From Spartobacteria bacterium (lineage in GTDB: Bacteria > Verrucomicrobiota > Verrucomicrobiia > Chthoniobacterales > UBA6821), in the NCBI GenBank assembly GCA_947482345.1, contig CANKJN010000011.1, positions 1 to 35,736 on the forward strand: a stretch of 35,736 nt of DNA, in the 5' to 3' direction. The notes under the pieces are model-generated. The model searched no databases. It was given only the letters and a program-made list of their open reading frames with translations, and was not told the DNA's origin. Made by a program: the position numbers and the translations under genes. Numbering within the stretch: position 1 is the first letter of the stretch; the number at the start of each line of letters is the position of its first letter. Below are positions 1 to 7,877 of this stretch, piece after piece.

Positions 1-304
1 CAAAACACCGCATTGAGGAACCTCCGATTATCCTCCGCTCGCCCTCCCCAAACACCTGCCCTGCCTGGCAAATGAGGCTCCAGTAACTTCCAAACTCGAT
101 CCGTTATGTCGTGACGATGAAGGGTGCTCTCTTTGTTCATCCGCTCCCTCTATCAACAATCCTATCTCGTGACGTCACTATTTAGGGAAACTGCCAAGCA
201 TCTTCCGCCCTGATCTCCTCCGCGGTTCGTGACTTTCCCCCTTTCCGTACTTCTTGAGTTCCTGAGCTCCTGATGAAAGAAACTCCTGATGCCTCCCGTT
301 CCAC
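1..304. other. Window edge, no gene recognised
   Basis: I see no convincing coding sequence here. The short reading frames on the minus strand run on into the far end of the esterase gene in a different frame and have no family resemblance. The stretch lies downstream of the stop of the minus-strand esterase, and I found no clear hairpin plus T-run that would serve as its terminator. Near its right end it holds a small word-like direct repeat, listed separately. Confidence 0.6.
267..291. repeat. Short direct repeat CTCCTGATG
   Basis: CTCCTGATG occurs at 267-275 and again at 283-291, a 16-base period, next to the similar words TTGAGTT and CCTGAGCTCC. A related string with CCTGATTTCCTGAGTTCC lies at about 28831-28848 in another spacer. 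It belongs to the class of degenerate, word-like intergenic repeats seen several times in this window. Confidence 0.5.
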
Positions 305-1660
305 CTACAAGCCGCTGGGGTAGGTTTCGTCGACTTCGCCGGCCTCCCAATCGACTGTCCGCTCGAGCGGTTCCACGGCGCGCGTCTCGTCATAGTGGAG
401 GATTGCGTCGAACTGATCGGGTAGCGACGACCGGAAGTAGTGGCTCTGAAGCTCCGTGTCCGGGCGGTAGATCACGCCAATTGCCCGCTCCATCCGCGTC
501 TGACGCAGAAGGGCGGTGATCTCCGGGTCGGAATGGCAATCGAGCCAGAAGTTGGGTACCCCGGTTTCGTGGAAGAGTCTTTCGTAACTCCCTTCCAGTC
601 CAGGTCGCACACGCTTCCGCTCGGCCGGGCCGTCCCAGTCCGAGGAGGCGGTGACCGTCCCGTGGTGCGTGGTGAATCCCACCGCGAGGGCCTTGCTTCC
701 GAAGTGTTCCCGCACCAGTTGGCCGATATTGAATTCCCCTCTGGCACCCATTGAGGTGGCCGCGGCATTTCCCAAATGGGAATTATGTGCCCAGACGACG
801 ATCCTGGCCGAGGAATGATTCCTGGTCAGATGCTCCCTGAGCAGGAGCAGCGTCTGCATCATGTGTTGGTCGCGCAGATTCCATGAGGAGACATCCTGGC
901 GGAACATGGTCCTGTAGTACTCCTCGGCGTTGCGGATGAGACGGGCATTCTGGTCGGCATCGAAGAATTCATCCGAAGCCTTGGCCCCATCCTTCCCGAG
1001 GATAGTGCTCTTTCTGCCGTGCAGTTCCACCAGTGCCGCGATCACCTCGCGCTGGCAGTCGCCTGACATCCCCGATCCGGCAAGCAGTCCGTAGCGGCGT
1101 GTGTCCCCGCCGAACTGTTCAAAACAGCCGTATCGTTCGGCGATCCGTTTTGCCGCCTCAGGGTCGTTCTCATGAAGGTAGTCGAGCACGGCCTCGATGG
1201 AGGCGTTGAGGCTGTAGAGGTCGAGTCCGTAAAATCCCGCGGCCGCTCCTTGGACCGGCATCCCCTTTCTTTCGTGATCGGCTACCGATTCGTTCCAGTT
1301 ACGGAGCCATCCCACGAAATCGAGCACATCCGTGTTTCTCCACATCCACTGCGGGAATCTTCGGAAGCCTGCCAGTGCCTCGATCGCCTCGGAATCGCGT
1401 CCCGTTCCCCGCACATAACGGTTGATGCGGTGGGCATCCGGCCAGTCGGCCTCGACCGCAACGGCATGGAAGCCCGACTCCCGGATCAGGCGCTTGGTGA
1501 TCTCCGCCCTGATCCTGTAAAACTCATGTGTTCCGTGCGATGCTTCCCCGAGCAGCACCACCTCCTTACCCTTTGCCCGGTCGATCAGGGCATCGAAGTC
1601 GGAAGGGCCGCCGGTGAGTGGCAGGATTACGTTCCTGAGAAGTGTGGCGTCAGAGTTCAT
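305..1660 (-). CDS. Erythromycin-esterase-like hydrolase
   Basis: A 451-residue protein of the erythromycin esterase (EreA/EreB-like) superfamily. The family hallmark GEASHGTHEF is at about 38-47. Counting from the chosen start, E39, H42, E70 (in VAVEADWPDAH) and H292 (in VVWAHNSHLG) line up with the EreB residues E43, H46, E74 and H285, so the active site looks complete. Most chromosomal members are not macrolide resistance enzymes and their substrate is unknown. I chose the ATG at 1660: a longer frame reaches 1744, but that extension overlaps the upstream gene by about 95 bases and is rich in Pro/Asn/Ser. With this start the gene overlaps the end of the phosphoribosyltransferase by 11 bases, which suggests translational coupling. 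It is the last gene of a three-gene unit with the phosphoribosyltransferase and the alpha/beta hydrolase. No antibiotic resistance should be assumed. Confidence 0.88.
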   Translation of the reverse strand: MNSDATLLRNVILPLTGGPSDFDALIDRAKGKEVVLLGEASHGTHEFYRIRAEITKRLIRESGFHAVAVEADWPDAHRINRYVRGTGRDSEAIEALAGFRRFPQWMWRNTDVLDFVGWLRNWNESVADHERKGMPVQGAAAGFYGLDLYSLNASIEAVLDYLHENDPEAAKRIAERYGCFEQFGGDTRRYGLLAGSGMSGDCQREVIAALVELHGRKSTILGKDGAKASDEFFDADQNARLIRNAEEYYRTMFRQDVSSWNLRDQHMMQTLLLLREHLTRNHSSARIVVWAHNSHLGNAAATSMGARGEFNIGQLVREHFGSKALAVGFTTHHGTVTASSDWDGPAERKRVRPGLEGSYERLFHETGVPNFWLDCHSDPEITALLRQTRMERAIGVIYRPDTELQSHYFRSSLPDQFDAILHYDETRAVEPLERTVDWEAGEVDETYPSGL

Positions 1661-2321
1661 AGTCGGAGGAGGCTGATTGTGGTTCGGATTCCAGGTTGAG
1701 GATGTGGTGGACCTCCTCATCACTGGTCTGGGAGAAATCCTCATACCACCACCCGACTCCGCCGAAATCCTTAGGTTTCAGGACGCAGACAATCTCTTCG
1801 GCGACATTGCTTAGTGAGATCACCACGGATTCCGGCGCCACGGGTGAGGCGACCACTATCTTGCGCGCACCACGTTGACGCAGGGAGGCGATCGCGGCGC
1901 GGATCGTCGCCCCTGTCGCGATCCCGTCATCCACAAGGATCACGGTCTTTTCACTCACCTCGAGAGGCGCCTTGTTGCCACGGTAGATCCGTTCACGACG
2001 CTCCATCTCGATGAGTTCACGGCGTTCGACCTCGGCGAGGGCTCCGGAACTGATTCCCAGCGCAGAGAGCGTGTGGGGATTGATGATCCGGATTCCCCCG
2101 GATGCGATCGCTCCCATGGCCAGTTCCTCATGACCTGGCACGCCGAGCTTCCTCACCACCAGAATATCGAGAGGGAGTCGCAGTGCTTGTGAGAGTTCAT
2201 GGGCCACAGGAACACCTCCACGAGGGAGGGCTAGGACGACGCAGTCCTTCCTGTCCGCGTAGTCAGCCAACTCCAGGGCCAGCAGTTGGCCGGCCTCCTG
2301 TCTGTTGCGGAAGCGTCTCAT
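1650..2321 (-). CDS. Type I phosphoribosyltransferase-domain protein
   Basis: A 223-residue PRTase-fold protein. The PRPP-binding loop VILVDDGIATGATI is at 127-140 and the conserved ALPRGGVPVA segment is at 31-40. This subgroup (COG1926-like) is found next to, or fused with, dienelactone-hydrolase-like and erythromycin-esterase-like domains; its substrate is not known. The frame can begin at GTG 2324 or ATG 2321. A perfect AGGAGGT lies 5 bases before the ATG but only 2 before the GTG, so ATG is preferred. That ATG overlaps the TGA stop of the upstream hydrolase by one base (TGATG), so the two are almost certainly co-translated. Confidence 0.9.
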   Translation of the reverse strand: MRRFRNRQEAGQLLALELADYADRKDCVVLALPRGGVPVAHELSQALRLPLDILVVRKLGVPGHEELAMGAIASGGIRIINPHTLSALGISSGALAEVERRELIEMERRERIYRGNKAPLEVSEKTVILVDDGIATGATIRAAIASLRQRGARKIVVASPVAPESVVISLSNVAEEIVCVLKPKDFGGVGWWYEDFSQTSDEEVHHILNLESEPQSASSDYEL

Positions 2322-3052
2322 CACAGACCTCCTTTCTTCAGCGCTCCTGAAGGCTTGAGACCCGGGTTTCCGTGGTGGTTGAAGTGATCTGCAAACCAGT
2401 CGGATGCATCCACCGCTACCTGATCCAATGTTCCCGGTTCTTCGAAGAGGTGTGTCGCCCCGGGAATGATCACCAGTTTTTTCTCGCAGCGCATCTGTGT
2501 CATCGCCTGCCTGTTGAGTTGCTCCACCTCGGTGTCATTCCCTCCGACCAGAAGGAGGGTGGGTGCCGTGACGAGTGACAGTGCACGGCCCGCCAGATCG
2601 GGACGACCGCCGCGGGAGACGACCGCCGAGATCGAGTGCTTCATTCCGGCCGCTGCGACCAAGGCTGCTGCAGATCCGGTGCTGGCTCCGAAATAGCCCA
2701 AGGAGAGACCGCGGGCTTCATACTGATCGCTGATCCAGCGGGTTGCCTCCACGAGACGCTTCCCGAGGACCGGAATGTTGAACCGAAGGTGTCGCGTGAC
2801 CGCATCGATCTGTTCCTCCCCGAGCGTGAGAAGGTCGAGGAGAAAAGTCCCGATGCCCCGTTCCACCAACTGACGGGCCACAGCCTTGTTGCGGGAACTA
2901 TGCCGACTGCTTCCGCTGCCGTGAGCAAAGAGGACGATGCCAAGGGGGTTCGGCGGCATGATCCAATCAGCCGTCAGATCCGCGCCATTCGCAACTATAT
3001 GGACGGTTTTTGCAAACCATTCGTGTCGTGTGATGGGTTCTTCCAATTTCAT
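2321..3052 (-). CDS. Dienelactone-hydrolase-like alpha/beta hydrolase
   Basis: A 243-residue alpha/beta hydrolase. The likely catalytic triad is visible: nucleophile S124 in FGASTGS, acid D173 in VGGNDTEV and H201 in PGATHLFEE. An oxyanion-type segment LFAHGSGSSRHS is at about 41-52. The nucleophile elbow is GASTG, which fits the G-x-S-x-G rule. The frame is open to 3163, but the extra 37 residues come from AT-rich, GAAAGATGAA-repeated DNA and look non-coding, so I start at ATG 3052. It is the first gene of the trio and its stop overlaps the PRTase start. A sister arrangement is known in mycobacteria, where a PRTase is fused to such a hydrolase. The substrate is unknown. Confidence 0.85.
   Translation of the reverse strand: MKLEEPITRHEWFAKTVHIVANGADLTADWIMPPNPLGIVLFAHGSGSSRHSSRNKAVARQLVERGIGTFLLDLLTLGEEQIDAVTRHLRFNIPVLGKRLVEATRWISDQYEARGLSLGYFGASTGSAAALVAAAGMKHSISAVVSRGGRPDLAGRALSLVTAPTLLLVGGNDTEVEQLNRQAMTQMRCEKKLVIIPGATHLFEEPGTLDQVAVDASDWFADHFNHHGNPGLKPSGALKKGGL
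2327..2333 (-). promoter_or_regulatory. Strong Shine-Dalgarno that fixes the PRTase start
   Basis: On the minus strand the sequence reads AGGAGGT, then 5 bases, then ATG. It is one of the few full Shine-Dalgarno matches in the window and lies inside the last codons of the upstream hydrolase gene. It decides between the GTG at 2324 and the ATG at 2321. Confidence 0.75.
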
Positions 3053-3120
3053 GACCCAAGGATCGCCCCTCCGGTAGCAATCCCTCAATTGGTCAAAACG
3101 CTTAAGAAGAAGGGGTGGGG

Positions 3121-3227
3121 AAAAAGATGAAAGATGAATTATGAAAGATGAAGAATCGGACACTTAAAACTGACCTCTGACTCCTGACCTACGCCTCAGT
3201 CCTTTTCAGCTTTCAGGTCTCAGCTTT
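3121..3227. repeat. Low-complexity, word-like intergenic repeats
   Basis: Three kinds of short repeated words follow each other in the spacer between the hydrolase and the diguanylate cyclase. GAAAGATGAA-like units occur at about 3123-3155, CTGACCTCTGACTCC-like units at 3170-3190, and TTTCAGCTTTCAGGTCTCAG at about 3204-3223. Each unit is repeated imperfectly two or three times. I see no gene in them; the hydrolase promoter must lie in or near this stretch. Confidence 0.6.
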
Positions 3228-3263
3228 GACGGCACTTGCCTCCCGGCAAGCCGTGCCACCCTT

Positions 3264-4868
3264 TTAGGGCTGTTCGCGGCGCTTTGCTTGCCCGGCCGTT
3301 GCTTCGCAGCCGTTACGGCAGTCTACCGCGCCTGTTCCCACAGGCTTGGTTAAGGTTTCAGGATTTCTCTTAGTCTCGGCTGCAACCACCGTGCGGTCGC
3401 GTCCCTCGGCCTTTGCCCTGAGCATCGCTTGGTCTGCCTGTCTGATAAGTTCGTCGGCTGTTGTCCGGTCTGCCCGATCCGAGGAGGCGATGCCGACGCT
3501 GAGGGTGATCTTGGGGATCAGGACACCGTTCACATTCAGCGTCATCTGACTGACCCGTTCCCTGATCCGCTCGGCGACGATTACGGCTTGTTCCTGCCTT
3601 GTGTCCGGGAGAATCGCCACGAACTCCTCACCTCCCCACCTGCAGCAGAGGTCCAGCGGGCGTTGAAGAGAGAGTTGGATGAACCTGGCCACGGCTTTGA
3701 GCGCGCGATCGCCCACCTCATGGCCATGAATGTCGTTGAAGTCCTTGAAATGATCGATGTCGATGAAGAGCAGGCTGATCGGGTTTCCGCTACGGGCTGC
3801 GTCGCGCCAGAGCCGCTCGGTCTCCGCTTCCATGGAGCGGCGGTTGCCGATGAGTGTCATGGGATCCAGATTTGCATCCTCCAGGGCATTCTCGAGTCGT
3901 GCGGCCTGCCTGTATAGGCCGAGGAAGAGGATGCCGATGGCCGCGATGGCCAGTAGGGAAGAGATGATCAGGATGTGGTTCCGGCTCAGGAAGAGACGGC
4001 ACATCCTTGCCTTGGTGACACTTGACCAGGAGCAGAAGCCGAAGAGTGGGTCTCGCTCGTATCCGACATAGACTGTCTTGGGAAATCCCGCCGTCCCCCC
4101 ACTGATGCGCATCGAGTCTCGGTGTGCAGGGGATTCCTTGATCAGTCGATCGAGTGTCATGTTCGCCGGATCATCCTTGGTGGGAGCTCTCTCGGGCGGA
4201 GGATAGAGGAGGATGGTCTGTCCGGATGGATCCTGGACGCGGATGGCGCTTTGCTCGCCGTTGAGTGTTTCCTTGATCGTGCCGGTAAGTTCGATTTCAT
4301 CGATCTGCACGGCCACCACCCCTGCAAAGCTCCCGTCGCGTTCGTGCAAAGGCATGGAAAGGTGGAAAACCATCTTGCCCGTCGTTGCCGCATTGCGGAG
4401 TTTGCCGATTGAGTATTTCCGCGAAGGGTCATCCCGGAGGCTTCGGTAGTAGTAGCGATCGGAGAGATCGATGGGTGTCGAGGGATACTCCCCGCTCCGG
4501 GCGATCAGTTTGCCGTTCTGGTTGAGCAAGAGCAGCAGTCCGAAGGAATCGGCCGAGTTGTAGATACTGAATGCCTCGACCACCGATCGGAGGATGTCAT
4601 GAGCCTGCTTCGGTTCGAGTGGAGCATCCCGGAGGGCCTCCTCAAGTCTGGTTCTGGCCGTATCGAGGATCTTGCTCGCATCGATGAGCGTTCCTCTCAC
4701 CAATGTGGAGGTCGTGCAGGCCTCCCTCTTGAGTTCTCCCGTGGTATTTCTGATAAGGGTCTGCCATGAGATGTAGAGTGCCACGGTAAAGCCCAGAAGG
4801 AGCGTCAGGAGCGACGCAGCCGATAGGATTCTGATCCTGGATCGCAGGTTGCGATGGCGACTGTTCAT
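3264..4868 (-). CDS. Membrane Cache-GGDEF diguanylate cyclase
   Basis: A 534-residue sensor enzyme that should make c-di-GMP. Layout: membrane segment 14-34, an extracytoplasmic region of about 260 residues with Cache-like features (LLLLNQNGKLIARSG, RYYYRSLRD), a second membrane segment at 298-319, then a GGDEF domain at about 328-490. The active-site signature is GGEEF (412-416), a catalytic variant. The product-inhibition I-site R403-x-x-D406 sits exactly five residues before it, so activity with feedback inhibition is expected. ATG 4868 is chosen because a longer frame to 4982 would overlap the upstream gene and adds no conserved sequence; an AAGGAG abuts this ATG, closer than usual. It follows the GGDEF-EAL gene by 25 bases and is probably in the same operon. 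About 35 C-terminal residues past the domain have no recognisable function. Confidence 0.9.
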   Translation of the reverse strand: MNSRHRNLRSRIRILSAASLLTLLLGFTVALYISWQTLIRNTTGELKREACTTSTLVRGTLIDASKILDTARTRLEEALRDAPLEPKQAHDILRSVVEAFSIYNSADSFGLLLLLNQNGKLIARSGEYPSTPIDLSDRYYYRSLRDDPSRKYSIGKLRNAATTGKMVFHLSMPLHERDGSFAGVVAVQIDEIELTGTIKETLNGEQSAIRVQDPSGQTILLYPPPERAPTKDDPANMTLDRLIKESPAHRDSMRISGGTAGFPKTVYVGYERDPLFGFCSWSSVTKARMCRLFLSRNHILIISSLLAIAAIGILFLGLYRQAARLENALEDANLDPMTLIGNRRSMEAETERLWRDAARSGNPISLLFIDIDHFKDFNDIHGHEVGDRALKAVARFIQLSLQRPLDLCCRWGGEEFVAILPDTRQEQAVIVAERIRERVSQMTLNVNGVLIPKITLSVGIASSDRADRTTADELIRQADQAMLRAKAEGRDRTVVAAETKRNPETLTKPVGTGAVDCRNGCEATAGQAKRREQP

Positions 4869-4893
4869 CTCCTTGATTCCACATCTCTCAGGA

Positions 4894-7545
4894 TCAGCAG
4901 TGCTCCTGATGGAGGAGTTCTCCCGGATGCCTCGTCGACTTTTTCGACGATCCACTTCCGACGGATGCCGTGACCGCATCATTGTCCGTAGGCACTTTGC
5001 GATCCTTGATCCATTCGGCGATCGGCATCGGTTTGCCGAAATAGTAACCCTGCGCGTAGTGACACCCGATCGACTTCAGATAGTCCGCCTCGGTCTTCTC
5101 CTCAACCCCCTCGGCGATGATCTCGTAGCCCAGGTTCTTGCCGATATCCATGATGGCTCCGAGGAGACTGTTTCTCGTGATGTCACCCTTGGCGATCCCG
5201 TGGATGAACTCCTTGTCGATCTTGATGATGTCGACGGGGAGTGTGGAGAGTTGCTGGAGGTTACTGTAGCCCGTCCCGAAGTCATCCAGGGCGATGGCGA
5301 CACCATGCTCACGCAGGGTCGTGAGATTGCTGATCACCGTGGGGCTTGGCTGCAGTAAGCTGCTCTCGATGATCTCGAGCATCAAGTTATGCGGGGAGAG
5401 GTTGTTCTTGCTGAGTTGTGAGAGGCAATTGGAGGCATACCCCTTGGAGGAGAGGATGGCGGGTCCGATATTCACCGAGAAACGGAATCCCTCGGTCTCA
5501 AGGAAATGCTTTGTTGAGTCGGATCGGAATGTCCTCAGTGTCTCCGCAAGGACGTAGTCGTCGAGTTGGGGAAGGTAGCGGGTTCTCTGGATCGTCGGCA
5601 TGAACTCCGAGGCCTCCATCACTTTCCCGTTCCTGTCCAGAATCCTCATCAGTGCCTCGAACCCCGAGATTCCATCGGTCCGCAGGTCAACGATCGGCTG
5701 AAACATGGCGAAGAACCTGTTGTTCTCGAAGGCATCCTTCACTTTCCGATCAAGGGCCCTCTTGATCGAGAAAATCCTGATCACCTCCTCGTCGGCGATG
5801 CAGAAGCCTTTTCGCTCCCCTGACTTGACCAGATACATCGCCTCTTCGGCGCGGCGCAGAAGTTCGTTTGCGGTCAGGTCGGGATCGGCGAGCACAGCGC
5901 AGCCGATGCTGGCGTTCACGTGGATCTCGAGTTCACCCATCATGAAGGATGTGGAGAGTGTCTTCTGGATCCGGTCGAGGAGTTGGCCGAGGCCATCCTC
6001 CACATCGATCCCGCGGGCCAGGAGTACAAACTCATCACCGCTCAGGCGGCCCAGCAGGTCGTTGCTCCTGCAGATCCCGTTCAAACGCTTCGTGATCTCG
6101 ATCAGGAGGCGGTCTCCGGTGTCATGACCGAAGTTGTCATTCACTTCCTTGAACCCGTCGATGTCAAAGAAGAGGAGGATCGAGTCGGGAGAGATCGATT
6201 CACTCTCCCTGATAGCCTTCTCCAGTCCCTTCATGATCACCGGCCTGTTGGCCGCTCCGGTAAGGTTGTCATGGGTGGCCTGATGCTGGAGATCGATGAG
6301 GACGAGTTCCCTCTCCGCGACGATCGCGAGATTCGAGGCCATCAGGTCGAAGATCTCCGAGATCCTCTTCTCCACCTTCCGGTGGTCCGGATAGATCAGC
6401 TCGATCAGGGCGACCAGACGGCCCCGGATACGGATCGGGACTGCCAGGTAGCTGTATTCCGGCCGGAGAGGCGCGGTGCTCACGAAGCGGGTATGACTGT
6501 GAATCTCAGCAGCTGCCTGCGGATCGCTGTCGAGCTTCTGCCAGATAATGGGTAGCTCGGGATCGATGGGTAATGATTTGTTATAGGAGATCCCTGTGGT
6601 TCCTCCCGTCTGCATGTTCCGGATCCTGGCGGTGAGCCATCCGAGATTCTCATCCAGGTGACTCATCAGGAAGTTCAGTGCCTCGTCGAAGGTCGGTGCC
6701 GTCGTGACGAGGTCGGCCGAGGATCGTAGCAGCCTGCCGTAGACCTCCTTCTCGAGGTGCAGGAGGCGTGAGAGTTTGGTATTCGACCGGTGGACATCGA
6801 TCATATCCATCGCGATCTCTGAAAGCTTCTGAAGTGCTTCCAGTTGATGATCGGTCAGGTGCTTCGGTTTGTAGTCAACGACGCAGAAGGTCCCGATCGG
6901 TATCCTGTCCTCGGTGACCAAGGGTGCACCCGCATAGAAGCGGATGTATGGGGATTCCGTGACGAGCGGGTTCGTGGCGAAGCGGGGATCCTTGGTTGTA
7001 TCGGGCACAACGAAGATCCTGTCGGGATCGATGATGGCATGGGCGCAGAAGGAAATGTCCCTGGGGGTCTCGCGGATGGGAAGTCCGTAGACCGACTTGA
7101 ACCACTGACGGTTGCGATCGACCAGTGAGATCATTGCGGCGGGAACATCGCAGATGATGGAAGCCAATCTGGTCAGTCGGTCGAGCTTGGGGTCATTCCC
7201 CGTGTCGAGAATCTCGAATCCCAGTAACCGGGCGATTCGCTGCTCCTCTGATGGAGGGATCGGCATGGGGACGAATGGATTTCCATTCGAGGTGTGCTTC
7301 TCCTGACTCACGAATAACGCAGTCGGGTGGCATACCATCTCCTCTGCCGGGGAACTTCCCTTGCCCTCCAATGCCGTCCCGGCGGGAAGAGGTGCCATAG
7401 GTTCTTTCATCGCGGATTTCGAATCGGTCGATGCATTCAATGCAGGGTCATTCTTGGGAGGTGATCCGGGAACGGCTACTGACGATGATGTTGATGGTGG
7501 AGGATTATCTTTTGGGGGATTCACGGACCGATCTTCTGACTTCAT
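4894..7545 (-). CDS. GAF-GAF-GGDEF-EAL c-di-GMP signalling protein
   Basis: A soluble 883-residue protein. Residues 1-95 are Pro/Ser-rich and probably disordered. A first GAF domain is at about 105-250 (with the common DISFCAHAI segment at 163-171), a second, more divergent GAF-like domain at 265-415, GGDEF at 420-585 and EAL at 600-850. The cyclase signature is SGDEF (502-506), with an intact I-site RSND at 493-496; SGDEF variants may or may not be active. The EAL domain looks complete: EAL 630-632, N692, EIIES 724-728, DDFGTGYSN 754-762, K775 and AEGVE 811-815. Phosphodiesterase activity is therefore likely and cyclase activity possible. It heads a two-gene operon with the Cache-GGDEF cyclase. 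The start is uncertain because no good Shine-Dalgarno precedes the ATG at 7545. Confidence 0.92.
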   Translation of the reverse strand: MKSEDRSVNPPKDNPPPSTSSSVAVPGSPPKNDPALNASTDSKSAMKEPMAPLPAGTALEGKGSSPAEEMVCHPTALFVSQEKHTSNGNPFVPMPIPPSEEQRIARLLGFEILDTGNDPKLDRLTRLASIICDVPAAMISLVDRNRQWFKSVYGLPIRETPRDISFCAHAIIDPDRIFVVPDTTKDPRFATNPLVTESPYIRFYAGAPLVTEDRIPIGTFCVVDYKPKHLTDHQLEALQKLSEIAMDMIDVHRSNTKLSRLLHLEKEVYGRLLRSSADLVTTAPTFDEALNFLMSHLDENLGWLTARIRNMQTGGTTGISYNKSLPIDPELPIIWQKLDSDPQAAAEIHSHTRFVSTAPLRPEYSYLAVPIRIRGRLVALIELIYPDHRKVEKRISEIFDLMASNLAIVAERELVLIDLQHQATHDNLTGAANRPVIMKGLEKAIRESESISPDSILLFFDIDGFKEVNDNFGHDTGDRLLIEITKRLNGICRSNDLLGRLSGDEFVLLARGIDVEDGLGQLLDRIQKTLSTSFMMGELEIHVNASIGCAVLADPDLTANELLRRAEEAMYLVKSGERKGFCIADEEVIRIFSIKRALDRKVKDAFENNRFFAMFQPIVDLRTDGISGFEALMRILDRNGKVMEASEFMPTIQRTRYLPQLDDYVLAETLRTFRSDSTKHFLETEGFRFSVNIGPAILSSKGYASNCLSQLSKNNLSPHNLMLEIIESSLLQPSPTVISNLTTLREHGVAIALDDFGTGYSNLQQLSTLPVDIIKIDKEFIHGIAKGDITRNSLLGAIMDIGKNLGYEIIAEGVEEKTEADYLKSIGCHYAQGYYFGKPMPIAEWIKDRKVPTDNDAVTASVGSGSSKKSTRHPGELLHQEHC

Positions 7546-7877
7546 GAGCTCACGTTAAGCTCCGCACACGCTCCGAGAAAGATCCTGCCGATAATGAATC
7601 TGCTTAGATCGGGTGGAGAGGGGGGGGAGAGGGCTGGGGAGAATGAAAAAGGCGCCTCGCTGTTTGAAGTGGGTTGATTGAAAGATGAAGTTTTCACGCA
7701 ACGGGCGCAAAGGTCGCCAAGGTAGGATCAAAGAGTAGTGCCCGATGAAACAGAAAAGAGAAACAACTCTGTTTTTCTGCAAGTTCTTGAAAAGCGATCC
7801 TTGAAAAACTCAGCGACGTGGAAGCCCTCTTTGCGATCGTTGCGTCCTTTGCGTGAAATACGCAGGGTTTAATCACC
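7546..7877. other. Spacer with inverted repeat element, no gene
   Basis: A 332-base spacer between two minus-strand genes. Short frames here have no family resemblance. It contains a G-run-rich segment at about 7615-7645, a GAAAGATGAAG word at 7680-7690, and an inverted-repeat unit at 7691-7858 that is listed separately. Confidence 0.6.
7691..7858. repeat. Inverted repeat unit with TTTCACGCAA ends
   Basis: TTTCACGCAA at 7692-7701 is matched by its complement TTGCGTGAAA at 7849-7858, about 170 bases overall. Just inside both ends are degenerate copies of words such as GGGCGCAAAGG and, on the other strand, AGGACGCAACG. A further hairpin lies in the middle, CAGAAAAGAG at 7751-7760 against CTCT plus TTTTCTG at 7767-7779. 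No open frame inside has recognisable similarity. It could be a small non-autonomous element or a remnant. The right end lies 19 bases from the stop of the GH16 gene. Confidence 0.5.

Noticed and set aside
305-1660. Macrolide resistance gene
   Set aside because: The protein belongs to the broad erythromycin-esterase superfamily, but its operon with a PRTase and hydrolase points to another role; resistance cannot be inferred.
3231-3257. Imperfect hairpin (GGCAC-TTGCC / GGCAA-GTGCC) after the diguanylate cyclase stop
   Set aside because: It has a three-base bulge and no T-run on the minus strand, so I do not call it a terminator.
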